In this document: positions 49,560-62,159 of the stretch, piece after piece
Numbering within the stretch: position 1 is the stretch's first letter
How the letters are laid out: each line of letters begins with the position of its first letter
Assembly: GCA_965153355.1 (NCBI GenBank)
Contig: OZ231127.1
Span: 81,902,001-81,966,000, forward strand
DNA: 64,000 nt
Reading direction: 5' to 3'
DNA from: Flaccisagitta enflata
Taxonomy: Eukaryota; Chaetognatha; Sagittoidea; Aphragmophora
The notes under the pieces: model-generated
What the model saw: only the letters and a program-made list of their open reading frames with translations
What the model was told of the DNA's origin: nothing
Databases searched by the model: none
Made by a program: the position numbers and the translations under genes

Positions 49560-50940
49560 GGTTGAAAAAAAGTAATGGACTAATGCAATGGCGGGGCAGA
49601 TGGTTAGGTAGATATAATGGATAGCTCGGGACAATTCTTCATAAAGGAGCAGAGCTATGAATGGGCGATGAGTGATTAACTGGGGAGAACTCCCTCGCTA
49701 TCTCATCGTGCTTGTCTCCGGTCCAGTCGCACCGGTCAACGATGTGTTCGGTGGGTATATATTTAATTCACTAGGTTCTCACTTCTCACGGTTTCACTCA
49801 GCGCTCCGTTTCTTTATCCCTTTCCTCCTCCTCCTCTTCTTCCATCTCTTCCTCATCCTCTACTTCGTTCCAGTCTCGCGCGTGACTTGGTTAGCGAGTG
49901 AGATTTCGTATTTCTGCGCCATATGGACGAAGAAAACTGTCGCGTATTGGTGTGTTGTGTGTGTATTTGGATAGTTGTTGTCTTGGTTGTACCGGTAGTG
50001 CTCCAATCCCCTATTGACCCATTTGCCCCTTTCACGATCTTTCCACTGCCCGCCCCCAGAGCGGCAAATACACGCTTCCTTACATCCCTCATACTGGCCT
50101 TATGCGTAATCTTAACTTTAGAAAGAAAGCGAGGGGAGAAAAAGAAAGAAAGAAAGAAAGAAAGAGGAGATTAATGGGAATGTAACTTCCGTAAGAGTGG
50201 AGCGCTGAGGTTGAAAGAATGGAGGACAGAATAGAGAGGGAGGACGTGGGGAGCGAGAAAGTTAGTAAGATGGGGAAACGTTTTGATAAGTAGATGACGG
50301 TACAACGACGGATACTAGACACAAAATCCGTATGGTTGGGTGATTTGAGAGAAGGCATGTCCGTCCGTAGGTGCGATCGCCGATTAAAAGCTCTTTTAAA
50401 ACGGCAAATTTTGTTCCACAGCCTTTCTCATCCAGTCACGACCCATTGAGATACCACTCTAGACCGTCGTTACACACACGCATGTAGACACGCATCCCAA
50501 CCGTTCCACCCGGTTTTCAATCACTTTTATCCCCCTATCATCGTCAGCCTCCGCAAGCATACACGGAACATGCAGTCTTTTTTATTCAATCAATTGTGGC
50601 AAATTTATTTAATCCCACATCCTTTCTTATTCAATTACGTTTGACTGAGACCCCACTTCCGGAAAATAACACGTAAGCACGCATTCACGCTTGTGTACAC
50701 GCTTTGCACGTTGTCGCGCCTCTCGGTGAAATCATCGTCGTCGTGGTTCTCGTCGCATTTTTGGTTGTTCTTGTTGTTGTTGTTGACACGGTAACCGGAT
50801 CCAGCTTAAGTCGATGTGATTGCCTTTACACCGTGTTGGTTTCGTGCTTTTCTTCCTTGCCTTGCTATCTTACAATAAAGGCGGCTAATCGCCGTAGGAA
50901 AAAAGTCGTAAATGCTGAGAGAAAGAGGAAGATAGAGAGG
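49560..50940. other. intergenic with GT-rich and purine-rich patches
   Basis: Several short open frames but none with recognisable similarity. The CpG-containing stretch around 49700-50100 could be a promoter or untranslated exon; I see no decisive signal. Confidence 0.3.
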
Positions 50941-51225
50941 AAGAGAGAGATAGAGAGAGAGAAAAGAGAGAGAGAAAGAGAGAAAGAGAGACAGACAGAC
51001 AGACAGAGGGGGAAAGAGAGACAGAGGGGGAGAGAGAGATAGAGAGAGAAACAGAGAAAAACATGTAACACAGGGTATCAATATCATTGCGGACAGGGGC
51101 ATCCGCACCCCAACCCCCACACACAAGTATCTAGACCGCTCGTTTTCCCACTTTTTCACTCAAATGGACAGACGGACTAACAGACCGATGAATGGACTGA
51201 CAGACAAAGCCTCTCATAGAGTCTG
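50915..51225. repeat. GA microsatellite joined to a GTCCGTCC-type repeat fragment
   Basis: GAGA/GACA simple sequence (50915-51060) runs into AACACAGGGTATCAATATCA, TTGCGGACAGGGGCATCC and GGACAGACGGACTAACAGAC. The latter are blocks of the long interspersed repeat (compare 21380-21560). Confidence 0.7.
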
Positions 51226-52640
51226 GAGTTGAAATGAGAGAGAAACTGTGCTGCCAGGATGCACAATTATCACCAAAGACATTTCAAAGTTCAAACAGAC
51301 TTCAACTAACTCGATTCCTTGTTTTTTGAGAAAACGCGAAAAATGCAGAAAAATAAAAAAAGATTCAAAAATTCATAGCTCCAAAACTATTGATCGCACA
51401 GAATTATGCTTGGCGTCATCTGAAAGAGGAGAATTAGCTCTTTCTTAGCTGTTAATTTCATGCGTAGTCCCATTTAGCCCGAAAAAAGCACCAACTTTCC
51501 CAAAAGACTCACGGGAAAAAGGGAAAACCAAATTCCTCCGCAGGTCTCAAAAAGCCGAAGGTATTCTTCGACTTTTTTCCAAACTATCTAGCCGGAAAAA
51601 TTCTTTCTTCCTGAAAACATGAGTCAACTTTGAAAGGATGCAGCATCTAAAAAGATACAGAAAACTTTTCGCCCTAGATCGATCGCGTTTGAAAGCGTTT
51701 AAACGATTCTTTGAAATAAGATCAATCTGATTGTAGTTTTTTTGGTTTAAAAATATTAGTCTTCCAAAGTTGATGTTCATTTTAAGAATAGATCTGGACT
51801 GACTTTTTCTCCTGGATGGTATTTCCAAGGCAAGGGTTTGCTGTTGCTCAGTTGCCTCGAGTCAAGTAATTAGTTTTGTTGCTAAGGCTAGTTAGCTAAA
51901 AAAAAGTCATCATCCAAATGAAAATCTCCAAACATTTGACCATACGATAACCTCCAGTCCATCCGTCTGACGATCCAAAACAGTAAACACTGCTTTATGG
52001 GTTTTTAGATGCGACAATCAAACTATCAGTATATTCGCTACGCCTGTGCGAAGACCGCGTTTCTCGGCTGTACTTAGTCATGGTGAGATACTATGCTGAT
52101 TCAAATGATTGACAAACGTGTTTTGCTACTCATATCGGTCGTTTTATCTGTCTGTTTGTCCATCTATCACTACTGCTGACCGCTGCTTGTTGGGCGCCCA
52201 TGTCACTTAACCCGGCACCACCAATTATGATACTAACTTTAAAGCTATCATCATAGCCGTCTCCGTCGCATCCATATAATACCCTACAGATATCGGCATA
52301 TCATCTGGTTCGCTTCCATTATGCATTGGTCGACTTCACCACATCACCGCCGAAACAAAACCGCCAAAACCACCATAACAAACGATTGGCTGACCAGTAA
52401 CCACCTGAGACTCTAGTGAAGCGGTAGTCCACCACAAAAAGCTATCGATCGACCAAAGGCCCTTGGATTCCGTGTGATTGCGTAATGACTGTTATCTACA
52501 CCATAGTCAACACGGGTGTATAAACCAAATATATATACGGTATTCGATTTTCCTCCCGGTGTTTGTTTTTACTTTGCGCGCTCGCGCTCTCGCAAGACTT
52601 TCTTTCTTCTTTCGTTCGTTCGCGTTATGCGCGCTACTTC
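51226..52640. other. intergenic, nothing recognised
   Basis: Mixed-composition DNA. I found no gene, array or clear inverted repeat. Confidence 0.4.
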
Positions 52641-52653
52641 CTATTTCCCGATT

Positions 52654-52771
<118 letters not shown>

Positions 52772-52914
52772 ATATCAATCGTTTTCCCATTTGAAATGGC
52801 ATTTCTTATTCCCATGCATGAACATGATGCCATTGTTTTTCTCCCTGATCATGAAAAATGCCATCAACAACACCAAAACCAATACTCGGAATTATCTCTC
52901 AGTTTTTTTTTCTC

Positions 52915-52921
52915 CCACACA

Positions 52922-52953
<32 letters not shown>

Positions 52954-53045
52954 CACACACAATACTGCGGTTCGGTCCACTTATCTCTTTCTTTCTCTCT
53001 CATTTTACTTTGCTTGCTTGCTTCTCTCTTTCTGTCTCTTTCTTC

Positions 53046-53115
<70 letters not shown>

Positions 53116-53335
53116 CGCTTTCTTTCTTCTACCTTTCTTTCCTCTTTCTTTGTTTTTTCTCTCTTTCTTTGTTTTTCTCTCTTTCTTTTTTTCTCTCTCT
53201 TTCTTTCTCTTTTCTTTCTTTTTTTTCTCTTTTTCTCTTTTTTTTCTTTTTTTTCTTTTTTTTCTTTTTTTTTTTCTTTTTTTTTCTTTCTTTCTTTCTT
53301 TCTTTCTTTTCTTTCTTTCTTTCTTTCTTTCTTTT

Positions 53336-53375
<40 letters not shown>

Positions 53376-53503
53376 TTCTTTCTTTCTTTTCTTTTCTTTT
53401 CTTTCTTTCTTTCTTTCTTTCCCTCTTTCTTTCTTTCTTTCTCTCTTTCTTTTTTCTCTTTTTCTTTCTTTTTTTTCTTTCTTTCTTTTCTTTTTTTTTC
53501 TTT

Positions 53504-53534
<31 letters not shown>

Positions 53535-53536
53535 TC

Positions 53537-53580
<44 letters not shown>

Positions 53581-53587
53581 TTTTTTT

Positions 53588-53675
<88 letters not shown>

Positions 53676-53750
53676 TTTTTCTTTCTTTCTTTCTTTGTCT
53701 CTGTGTTTTATTTTTTCGTTTTATCTTTCTTTCTTTCTTTACTTTTTTTG
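52915..53750. repeat. (AC)n and long CTTT microsatellite
   Basis: ACGC/AC units at 52917-52960, then (CTTT)n with T-run interruptions at 53036-53745. All the long Ser/Phe/Leu open frames across it are composition artefacts. Confidence 0.97.
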
Positions 53751-53962
53751 TACCTCAAAGGCTGGTAACCTGGCCTCACTCCATCTGCGGTATTTTGCGA
53801 TGTAAAAACATTTGCTGTTTAGGATTCGTTCTTGCATCCCTTTTCTAAGAGATCACGTCCGTTGGTCTGACTGCCACGCTTTTAATAAGATGCGGAAACG
53901 TTCTTCTTCTCTATTCTTCATTCCTGCTTGATGTTGAACATGTGCCTTCTCCAATTCCTTTT

Positions 53963-54033
53963 TCCATTCATTCATGCATTCATTCATTCATTCATTCACT
54001 CATTCATTCATTCATTCATTCATTCATTCCTTA
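53963..54033. repeat. (CATT)n microsatellite
   Basis: About 15 ATTC units, one interrupted by CACTCATT. Confidence 0.95.
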
Positions 54034-54199
54034 AAGACGCATCGTTGGTGTTGGTGAGTTCGCGCGACCTTCCAGTTTGAAAGCGCCTGACCTTTCCCAA
54101 CCTGTTCCGACCTTTTAATGGGGCGAGTCTGGTCTACCAACTCACGTCGTAATAGTTCATAAGAATATCAATTAGGCTGTCACGACAGCGTCGTGAAGT

Positions 54200-54487
54200 T
54201 TTTTTAGTTAGTTGCGGACGCGCAACTCTATAACTGGCTTTGTCCGTCCGTCCGCGTCTGTTTTCAATAACACCAAAAAAAAAAAGTGACGCGGGGTCAT
54301 CAATATCGTTGCGGACATATACAAGGCAAGGAATTCTGACACCCATCCACAACCCAAACTCCCAAATACACACACATACCCAAAAAGCATCTATAACGCT
54401 CATTTTCCCACTGTTGGACTTGTGCTGACGGACGCACCAACGGACAGATCAACAGACGGACAAAGAGTTGTGTGTCCGCAACTAAGA
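54200..54487. mobile_element. element with hairpins at both ends
   Basis: Starts with TTAGTTGCGGACGCGCAACT then GTCCGTCC units; ends GGACAAAGAGTTGTGTGTCC then GCAACTAAG. The interior carries AAGTGACGCGGGGTCATCAA, shared with the long interspersed repeat. The ends are inverted with respect to each other. Confidence 0.7.
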
Positions 54488-54519
54488 ACGGCCTCTAAAA
54501 ATACGAAATACGAAGACTA

Positions 54520-54705
54520 CCCTTTCACGTGCTACGCGACTCTGTGAACCCCTTTTTGATCCGTCAGTTGGTCGGTCGATCGTTAACAGTTGCTAATTCA
54601 GTGGCCTTCTATCCTATCAAAGTTCCTGATATGCCTCCTTCAAAACTGCCCCTGCCCATTCGCAAAACGCAAGCGACCAACTTTACCGTGTATCCGGCCC
54701 TGTTT
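54520..54705 (-). mobile_element. hairpin-ended element, decayed copy
   Basis: CACGTGCTACGCGACTCTGT, GGTCGGTCGATCG and the terminal CCGTGTATCCGGCCCTGTTT mark a diverged copy. Its end abuts the start of the next copy with no spacer. Confidence 0.6.
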
Positions 54706-54910
54706 TTAGTCGCGTGCTACGCGACTCTACACCCCGCTTTGTCGGTCCGTCCGTCCGTCAGTCCGTCCGTCGGTCCGTCCATCACACTTTACTTTTTTTG
54801 TTTTTGTGGTCATTGGCCCCCACAGCTCCTGCCTAAATGATCAATTGACCTTAAATATGGCCCCTGCCCACCCGCACGCGACTGGGGTAGCCGTGTATCC
54901 GGCCCTGTTT
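54706..54910 (-). mobile_element. hairpin-ended element, good copy
   Basis: TTAGTCGCGTGCTACGCGAC, then TCCGTCCGTCAGTCCGTCC, a T run, CCCGCACGCGACTGGGGTAG and GTATCCGGCCCTGTTTTT. Read on the minus strand it ends in the hairpin plus CTAA. Confidence 0.8.
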
Positions 54911-55006
54911 TTTTGCACAGCTGTCGCTCAGCGTCTGTCGTAATCTGAGCTTTTCTCCAGTGAAAGGCAGCACGTGTCCACGTCCAAACTTCGTGTTCCA
55001 TCCTTT

Positions 55007-55205
55007 TTGGTCGCGTGCTACGCGACTCTACACCCCGCTTTGTCCTTCCGTCCATCCGTCGATTGGTCGGTCTTTACTTTACTTTTTCGGCGTTTTTGAG
55101 CGTTTTGAGCTCACTGCTCCTGCACAAATACCTCAGTGACCTTCTCCATCACTGCCCCTGCCCATTCGCACGCGACTGGGGTAACCGTATATCCGGCCTT
55201 GTTTT
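55007..55205 (-). mobile_element. hairpin-ended element, good copy
   Basis: GGTCGCGTGCTACGCGACTC at the left; CGCACGCGACTGGGGTAACC and TATCCGGCCTTGTTTT at the right. Confidence 0.8.
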
Positions 55206-55452
55206 CTCTAATGCGGCTTAGGTGGGTAGTGAACTTTTCATTTTACTCAATATGGCGTTGAACGGAAATCGCTTTTAAAAAAACTCGCCCCTTGAAGTGT
55301 TGAAAGTTGTCCTCCGAACGTTTTTCTAGCAACAGCTTGTCAGTATCAAATGATATCTACAAACATAAACACATTCACTTAAACAATTGGTCGCTCAGAG
55401 TTAGAGTCCAGGGACTGAAAGGTCAACTTCAGAGCAGCCAATCATATTTCTT

Positions 55453-55596
55453 TTAGTCGCGTGCACGCGACTCTACAACCCGCTCTGTCCGTCTGTCGGT
55501 CGGTCCGTCTGTCGGTCCGTCACGCTTAGCTTTTTTTTTTTGCCGCTCCTGCCCACCCGCACGCGACTAAGGTAGCCGTGTATCCGCCCTTGTTTT
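55453..55596 (-). mobile_element. hairpin-ended element, short copy
   Basis: Starts TTAGTCGCGTGCACGCGACT (perfect 18-bp palindrome included), followed by GTC(C/G)GTC units, and ends CGCACGCGACTAAGGTAGCC then TATCCGCCCTTGTTTT. Confidence 0.8.
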
Positions 55597-56720
55597 AAGA
55601 AAAAAGCATTTCATATAAAGTTGAGCATTCCCCCCCTGAGAGGGTTTAGAGATGGGGAAAAAATCAAAAGCTAAAAAAGAAGAAAAAAGAAATTATTTGA
55701 AGATTTAACCTTTTTGGTACTTCCAAATGGTGGTCTCAAATTACAACAACACATTTTTTCACTATTTGAACCTGTTATATACTGTTTTATTACTTTGTGG
55801 GGAAGATAATCATAGAACCTTCAGCTTTTGACGTTATTTCCCTTTTCATACTCGATCTACTTTGTCGTGAGGATGATAACCTAATAAAGAACGGTTTTTT
55901 AAGACACGTTTTCTGCGTCACTCTGCATGTCTCACCCTGCTGTATTGTGCAACGCATGTGCACTACAATAAGCTGAGAATGAATATTTTCCAAGCAAGAT
56001 TGCTACTCTTTTGCCGATGCAAGCAGACAGACCCGAATTAAGATGTTCTCTACCATCAGACTTTCTCTAAAAATTGTTTTTGCTTTGATTTTTTGTGTTT
56101 TAAAAATAACGATGACGCGCAACGATACATGTGAAATGGAACTTTGACTTAGAGCAAATTGAGTGGGGGCAAGTTCTAGAAAATAAGCGTAGAATTCTCT
56201 GACCATTATTTTTTTTTACTTTTTTTTTAATAATAAAAATGTGTACAACTTGTCAACGATACATGCTGATAATTTGTAGTCCCTGTAGTTTTTTTTTTGA
56301 GACTTCCCATTACGTAGGTGGGGAAAAAATCCATCTTCATAGGTAAAAGAAAGTGACCCTCACTTCTTTGCCTAGCTTAGGGGGATATAGACTAGACCAT
56401 CCTTTGGTCAAGCCTATACGGGAATTCTCTGTATGAATAAAATGAATGCAATTCTTCAGACTTGAATTTTAATTAGTAATCTCTCATATAACAAAGAATG
56501 TCTACAGTGCGACTAAACAAGAATCAAAGATGATGGATAGAGATATTTGTATATATATGGTTTTTTGTAATAAGTGACGTGGGGTCACAATAATGAAGTG
56601 GATGGGTACCAAGGAGTGACCGTCTGGTCCGTCCGTCTATACCATTTACGTCTGTCGGCTACGCATTCACTTGACGATCCACTGCAACAGGCTTACGTTA
56701 TGGCCAACATGTGGCCCTTT

Positions 56721-56886
56721 TTAGTCGCGGGCTTTGCAAACCACTGACAGTCAACCCGCCGCACCTACCGCGATTTTGTGTAGTGGTCTTTGGCCTCACT
56801 GTTCTTTCCCAGATGCTCTAGTGACCTCAATTACGGCCCCTGTCCACCCGCACTCGACTGGGGTAGCTGTGTATCCGGCCTTGTTT
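56721..56886 (-). mobile_element. hairpin-ended element, decayed copy
   Basis: TTAGTCGCGGGCTTTGCAAA at the left, CGCACTCGACTGGGGTAGCT and GTATCCGGCCTTGTTTTC at the right; the GTCCGTCC tract is mostly lost. Confidence 0.65.
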
Positions 56887-57884
56887 TCAACTGCATGAAC
56901 ACGTTTCCCATTTCATCATCAGCGAAATTAACTTTGACATAATCTCGATAAAATCTAATATTTCTGTTGATTTTTTCCTCCAATCGTTGAGGAGAAAGAT
57001 GACAATCAAATTGTAATCGAATCAAATTTCTGCAATCAAAACTTTTATTTCAATCACCTGCACCCGATTCTATAATCTGCTTTGTCGTCTGTTTCTCCTT
57101 TTGTCCGTCCGTCCATCAGGCCGTTATACTTGGCTTTTACGAGCATTTCGGTTCTTTGCAGTCACTGCCCCGGCCCAATGACTAGAACGGCTTCTTTATC
57201 ACTGTTTTCCCACCCACGAATATAGGCGCTGACTTCCGTATTTATCATAATTAGCGCCCCCCCCCCCGGCTCCCCAATTAGCGCCCCCCTCTTTTTCCGA
57301 AAAAACAATCTGCTTCAACTAAGCAGCTTTGAAAAAGGGTTTTTAAGTGGTGGCCAAATGTGATTGAAATGGTCTAGTCTTTCCTCTCTCTCTCTTTGTC
57401 TCCCTGAAAGTCTGACCTTTTCGACCCAACCCGAAAATCCTGCCCAAAAGCCGGTGCAAAACAATGTGGAAACATTTCAAAGCCGCTTAGCTACAAGTAC
57501 AAAATTTTAGATTTTTTTTTCATTTTTTGTCATGAAAAAAAATTTAAAAATTAAAAACAATTAAAATTTATTGAATTGTTTTCTCCTTGGCTTTGTTTTT
57601 TTGTTCTTTTTCTCCCATCATTCTTTCATCTTTCATGAAAAAAATTTCTATTTTTCATGAAAATAGTAGGATCAATCATATTTTAGGGGATGCTATTAAA
57701 GAGAATATTGAAGGGCAAAGATAGACAGGGATTTTTGCAAGCCCCCGGGGCGCTAATAAGGAGAAATACGTTAGTTGATTTCTGAATTTCAAACACAGTC
57801 AAAACGACGCAGAAACCTGAAACTGAAATCGCCGACGTGACATCAACGGTGAAACCAAAGGAAAACGAGAAGTCTCTTCACAGG

Positions 57885-58235
57885 ATGAAAAAACCTTGAT
57901 GAAAAACAAGGAGATTCGACGCAAAATGTACTGTACGTGTTATAAAAGGAAAGCCTATGATGAAAAACAAGGAGACTCGACGCAAAATATACCGTAGGTG
58001 CTATAAAAGGAAAGCCTATGATGAAAAGCAAAGGGACTCGACCCAGGATGTACTGTATGTGTTATAAAAGGAGAGCCTATGATGAAAAATAAGGAGATTC
58101 GGCGCAAAATGTACTGTACGAGTTATAAAAGGAGAGCCTATGATGAAAAATAAGGAGACTCAACGCAAGATGTACTGTACGTGTTTTAAAAGGAAAGCCT
58201 ATGATGAAAAACAAGTAGACTCGACGCAGGACACG
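57885..58235 (+). repeat. 60-bp tandem repeat, about six units
   Basis: Unit begins GATGAAAAACAAGGAGACTC and contains GACGCAAAATGTACTGTACG and TTATAAAAGGAAAGCCTAT. Units start near 57898, 57959, 58019, 58080, 58141 and 58201. Confidence 0.92.
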
Positions 58236-58256
58236 ATACGAGAGGGGGAAAGCCTG

Positions 58257-58868
58257 TACTATCTTGGAAATAAATATACGGACACCTAACCATGATTATA
58301 GCAGCTAAACTTTCATATCTAATAAAACAATGAAAGCAGATCCATAAACTATGACAAAAAATCTTCAATTCAAGACCAAGCAGAGCTTGGTAGCTCAATC
58401 CGTTTCCAAATGAGAGCATTTTGAAGAAAACTGTCATTTTACCAAAATCTAATTTAGAGGTTTTCAGTTCATATCTTCAAAGGACAACCTATATTGAAAT
58501 AGCTCTAAAATCTAAACGGATTGAGCAAAATCATTCTGCTTGATCTCAATAGATCATATTTTTGACAAATCTTTTGATTGTTGAAAAAATTGAGGACTGC
58601 AGTCAATTATAATGCCCTGATATTATCTAATAATAAAAAAAAAAAACTGTTTCTTTGATTTTTTTGTTGCTTTTTGAGAGGCAAAGGATACATGGATTCA
58701 AGATGAAAAGTCATAGACAAATCCCATAAAAAGTCAGAACAGAAGCTCTTGATAGATCAAAATACCATATGATGACTAAAAATTTAATGATTTCGGCATA
58801 TACTTCATTTTATGAATGAAAAGGCTAACTTTTCTCCAGCTGTCCGTATATTTATTTCCAAGATAGTA
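58257..58868. mobile_element. 612-bp element with perfect 28-bp terminal inverted repeats
   Basis: The first 28 bases (TACTATCTTGGAAATAAATA and the next eight) are exactly reverse-complemented at 58841-58868. No coding capacity. It directly follows the 60-bp tandem repeat. No obvious target duplication. Confidence 0.8.
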
Positions 58869-59032
58869 ATGGAAAACGATAAACTCTTGCACACTGTCTG
58901 GAGTAGTCAAAAGTTTTCGATGGAAAAAACAAAACAAATGTAAACGATGTAAGGAATAACAAAACAACCTTAGGCAGGAAATATGGAAAAACCTTTCATC
59001 AATATTTTTCCATAAAAAGAGATGAAACAAAG

Positions 59033-59110
59033 AAACGTAAAGGGCGATCTACGACGAAACGTAAAGGGCGATCTACGACGAAACGTAAAGGGCGATCTAT
59101 GACGAAACGA
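59033..59110. repeat. 24-bp tandem repeat, three to four units
   Basis: GAAACGTAAAGGGCGATCTA plus CGAC, repeated; the last unit is partial. Confidence 0.9.
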
Positions 59111-59399
59111 TCCATGGACAGCAATAGCTGGGAGAGTCAAACAAGAAATAATCGTCCATGTGTCCAACTCAAAGTGATATTTCGGTAAGACGGCTTCCCT
59201 CCGAAGGCAACATTTGTGTTTCAAAGAAGGTTGAAATGGAAATCATGAAAAAATAAAAATGCAAAACCAAATGAATAAAAGTGATTGATATGGCCTAGAC
59301 ATGATATTTAAAAGAAAAAATTGCATTTATTTGGCAAGAAGACCAAGTTTACCATAAAAATTTCCATTAATTTTATTTTTGGTCACTGACAGGGGGCTG

Positions 59400-59515
59400 G
59401 TCGAAATTTTAAATTTGCATAGAAAATGAAAAAATGAAAAAAACAAAGAACATAGTTCCCTTCCTAAATCGCCTACAGAAAGAACTATGTTTTTCAAAAT
59501 ACAAAATTTCCCTGT
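59400..59515. mobile_element. imperfect hairpin element
   Basis: GAACATAGTTCCC pairs with AGAACTATGTTTTT; the outer arms GAAATTTTAAATTTGCAT and CAAAATACAAAATTTCCC are partly complementary. Similar layout to 45259 and 49176. Confidence 0.5.
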
Positions 59516-59578
59516 GTTTGGCTCATTTAGAATTTCAACCTCAAAAAATGAAAAAAAAAGTGTAAGCAGAAATTCACT

Positions 59579-61594
59579 AAACAAGGCCAACACCTATAAG
59601 CCGCGTGCAGGACAAAAATAACTGAACTGACCTGACTCCTTATTGTATCTTTTTATCGAAAATCAAACTTAAACGAAACCCACAACAGACCCAAACCAGG
59701 CTCATACCAGACTCAAATGAGACTCAAACCAGAATTAAACCAGACCGAAACCAGACCTAAATCAGACATAAACCAGACATAAACCAGACATAAACCAGAC
59801 ATAAACCAGACATAAACCAGATTTAAGCCAGACTCAAACCAGACTCAAACCAGACTCAAACCAGACTCAAACCATACTCAAACCAGACTCAAACCAGACT
59901 CAAACCAGACTCAAACCAGACTCAAACCAGACTCAAACCAGACTCAAACCAGACTTAAACCAGACTGAAACCAGGCTCAAACCAGGCTCAAACCAGGCTC
60001 AAACCAGAATCAAACCAGAATCAAACCAGACTCAAACCAGACTCAAACCAGACTCAAACCAGACTCAAACCAGACACAAACCAGAATTAAACCAGACCAA
60101 AACCAGACCTAAATCAGACCTAAATCAAACATAAACCAGACAAAAACCAGACATAGACCAGACCTAAACCAGACCTAACCCAGACCTAAACCAGACATAA
60201 ATCAGACATGAACCATTCTTAAACCAGACTTAAACCAGACGTAAACCAGACGTAAACCAGACTTTAACCAGACTTAAACCATACTTAAACCAAACTTAAA
60301 CCAGACTTAAACCAGACTTAAACCAGACTTAAACCATACTTATCTTTAATATCATTTTAACCAGCAGACTTAAACCAGCAGACTTAAACCATTAGACCAG
60401 CAGACTTAAAACATTAGATTTAAACCAGCAGACTTAAACCAGCAGACTAAAACCAGCATTTTTAACCAGCAGACTTTAACCAGCAGACTTAACCCATTGG
60501 ATTTAAACCAGCAGACTTAAACCAGCAGATTTAAACCAGCAGATTTAAACCAGCAGACTTTAACCAGCAGACTTTAACCAGCAGACCTTAACCAAAAATG
60601 ACCAAAAATGACCAAAAATGACCAAAATGACCAAAAATGACCGAAATGATCAAAAATGACCAAAATGACCAAAATGAACAAAAATGACCAAAAATGATCA
60701 AAGATGATCAAAGATGATCAAAAATGACCAGAAATGACCAAAATGACCAACAATGACTAACAATGACCAAAAATGACCAAAAATGATCAAAAATGATCAA
60801 AAATGACCAAAATGACCAAAAATGACCAAAAATGACCAAAATGACCAAAAATGATCAAAAATGATCAAAAATGACCAACAATGACCAAAAATGATCAAAA
60901 ATGATCAAAAATGATCAAAAATGATCAAAATGACCAAAAATGACCAAAAATGACCAAAAATGACCAAAATGACCAAAAATGACCAAAATGACCAAAAATG
61001 ACCAAAAATGACCAACAATGACCAACAATGACCAACAATGACCAACAATGACCAACAATGACCAAAAATGATCAAAAATGATCAAAAATGACCAAAATGA
61101 TCAGAAATGACCAAAAATGACCAAAAATGACCAAAAATGACCAAAAGTGACCAAAAATGACCAAAATGACAAAAAGTGATCAACAATGATCAAAAATGAT
61201 CAAAAATGATCAAAAATGGCCAAAAATGACCAAAATGACCAAAATGACCAAAATGACCAAAATGACCAAAAATGACCAAAAATGACCAAAAATGACCAAA
61301 AATGACCAAAAATGACAAAAAATGACAAAAAAAGACAAAAACTGATAAAAAATGATCAAAATTGATCAAAATTGATCAAAAATGACCAAAATGACCAAAA
61401 ATGACCAAAATCACCAAAATGACCAAAATGACCAAAAATGACTAAAAGCAACCAATAATTGCCAAAAAAACAAAAAAATGACTCAAAATAACTCCAGACG
61501 ACCCAAAAAGACACAAAAAAGCTAAGTGTTACCGACGGACCGACCGACCAACGGACCGACGGAGCGGGTTGTAGAGTCGCGTGCACGCGACTAA
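59579..61594 (+). mobile_element. hairpin-ended element swollen by three minisatellites
   Basis: Starts AAACAAGGCCAACACCTATA then AGCCGCGTGC and ends GTAGAGTCGCGTGCACGCGA plus CTAA, the same termini as 42905-43324. Inside are three arrays in order: AAACCAGACTC (11 bp, 59690-60345), AACCAGCAGACTTA-like (60355-60590) and AATGACCAAA (about 10 bp, 60590-61470), followed by the GGACCGACC tract. Confidence 0.8.
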
Positions 61595-61746
61595 AAACCC
61601 CATTTTCTTGCTTGTTTTCATGTGAATTACATAGTTCAAATTACATTTTAGGTCAGAATAAAATAAAAATGTATAAACCAAGTGTCTTTATAGATAATGT
61701 GTCCCATAGAGGCATTCCAGCTCCCTTATGGTCCTGATAATGATGC

Positions 61747-62159
61747 TACTACTCGACTCATAAAAAAAGCCGCACTTTTGAATGGCAAATTGTCATACTG
61801 AATTTCAAAATAACTAATTAAAATCTTACACCGTTAGAAAGCTCTTGAAAAGATCTTTCATTTGGCTCCAATCTGGAAATTCTAGCTTTATTCGTTTAGA
61901 AATGGCATGAGAATGAGTAAAAACATTGCTATTTTCAGTTTGCAATCCTATTGAAAAATGAGCATTTTTACAAAATAGAAGATAAGTTTGACAAGCTCTA
62001 GCTCCTAAACCGTTTGAGATACAGATTTGGGATTGGTCTAGAATGAAAGAAAATTTGAAAATCTTTCAATTCACTTCAACAAAAAAATATTCAAATCATT
62101 TGTTTTTCTTATTTTTCAACTTAAAATAGGGTGCAGTTTTTTTTTTTAATCGAGTAGTA
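61747..62159. mobile_element. 413-bp inverted-repeat element
   Basis: TACTACTCGACTCATAAAAA at the left and TTTTTAATCGAGTAGTA at the right are inverted copies, with further pairing of GCCGCAC and GTGCAG. No coding capacity. Confidence 0.65.

Noticed and set aside
49853-50174. Short overlapping frames on both strands near 50 kb
   Set aside because: No similarity recognised, no matching splice signals, and one has a hydrophobic run explained by GT-rich DNA.
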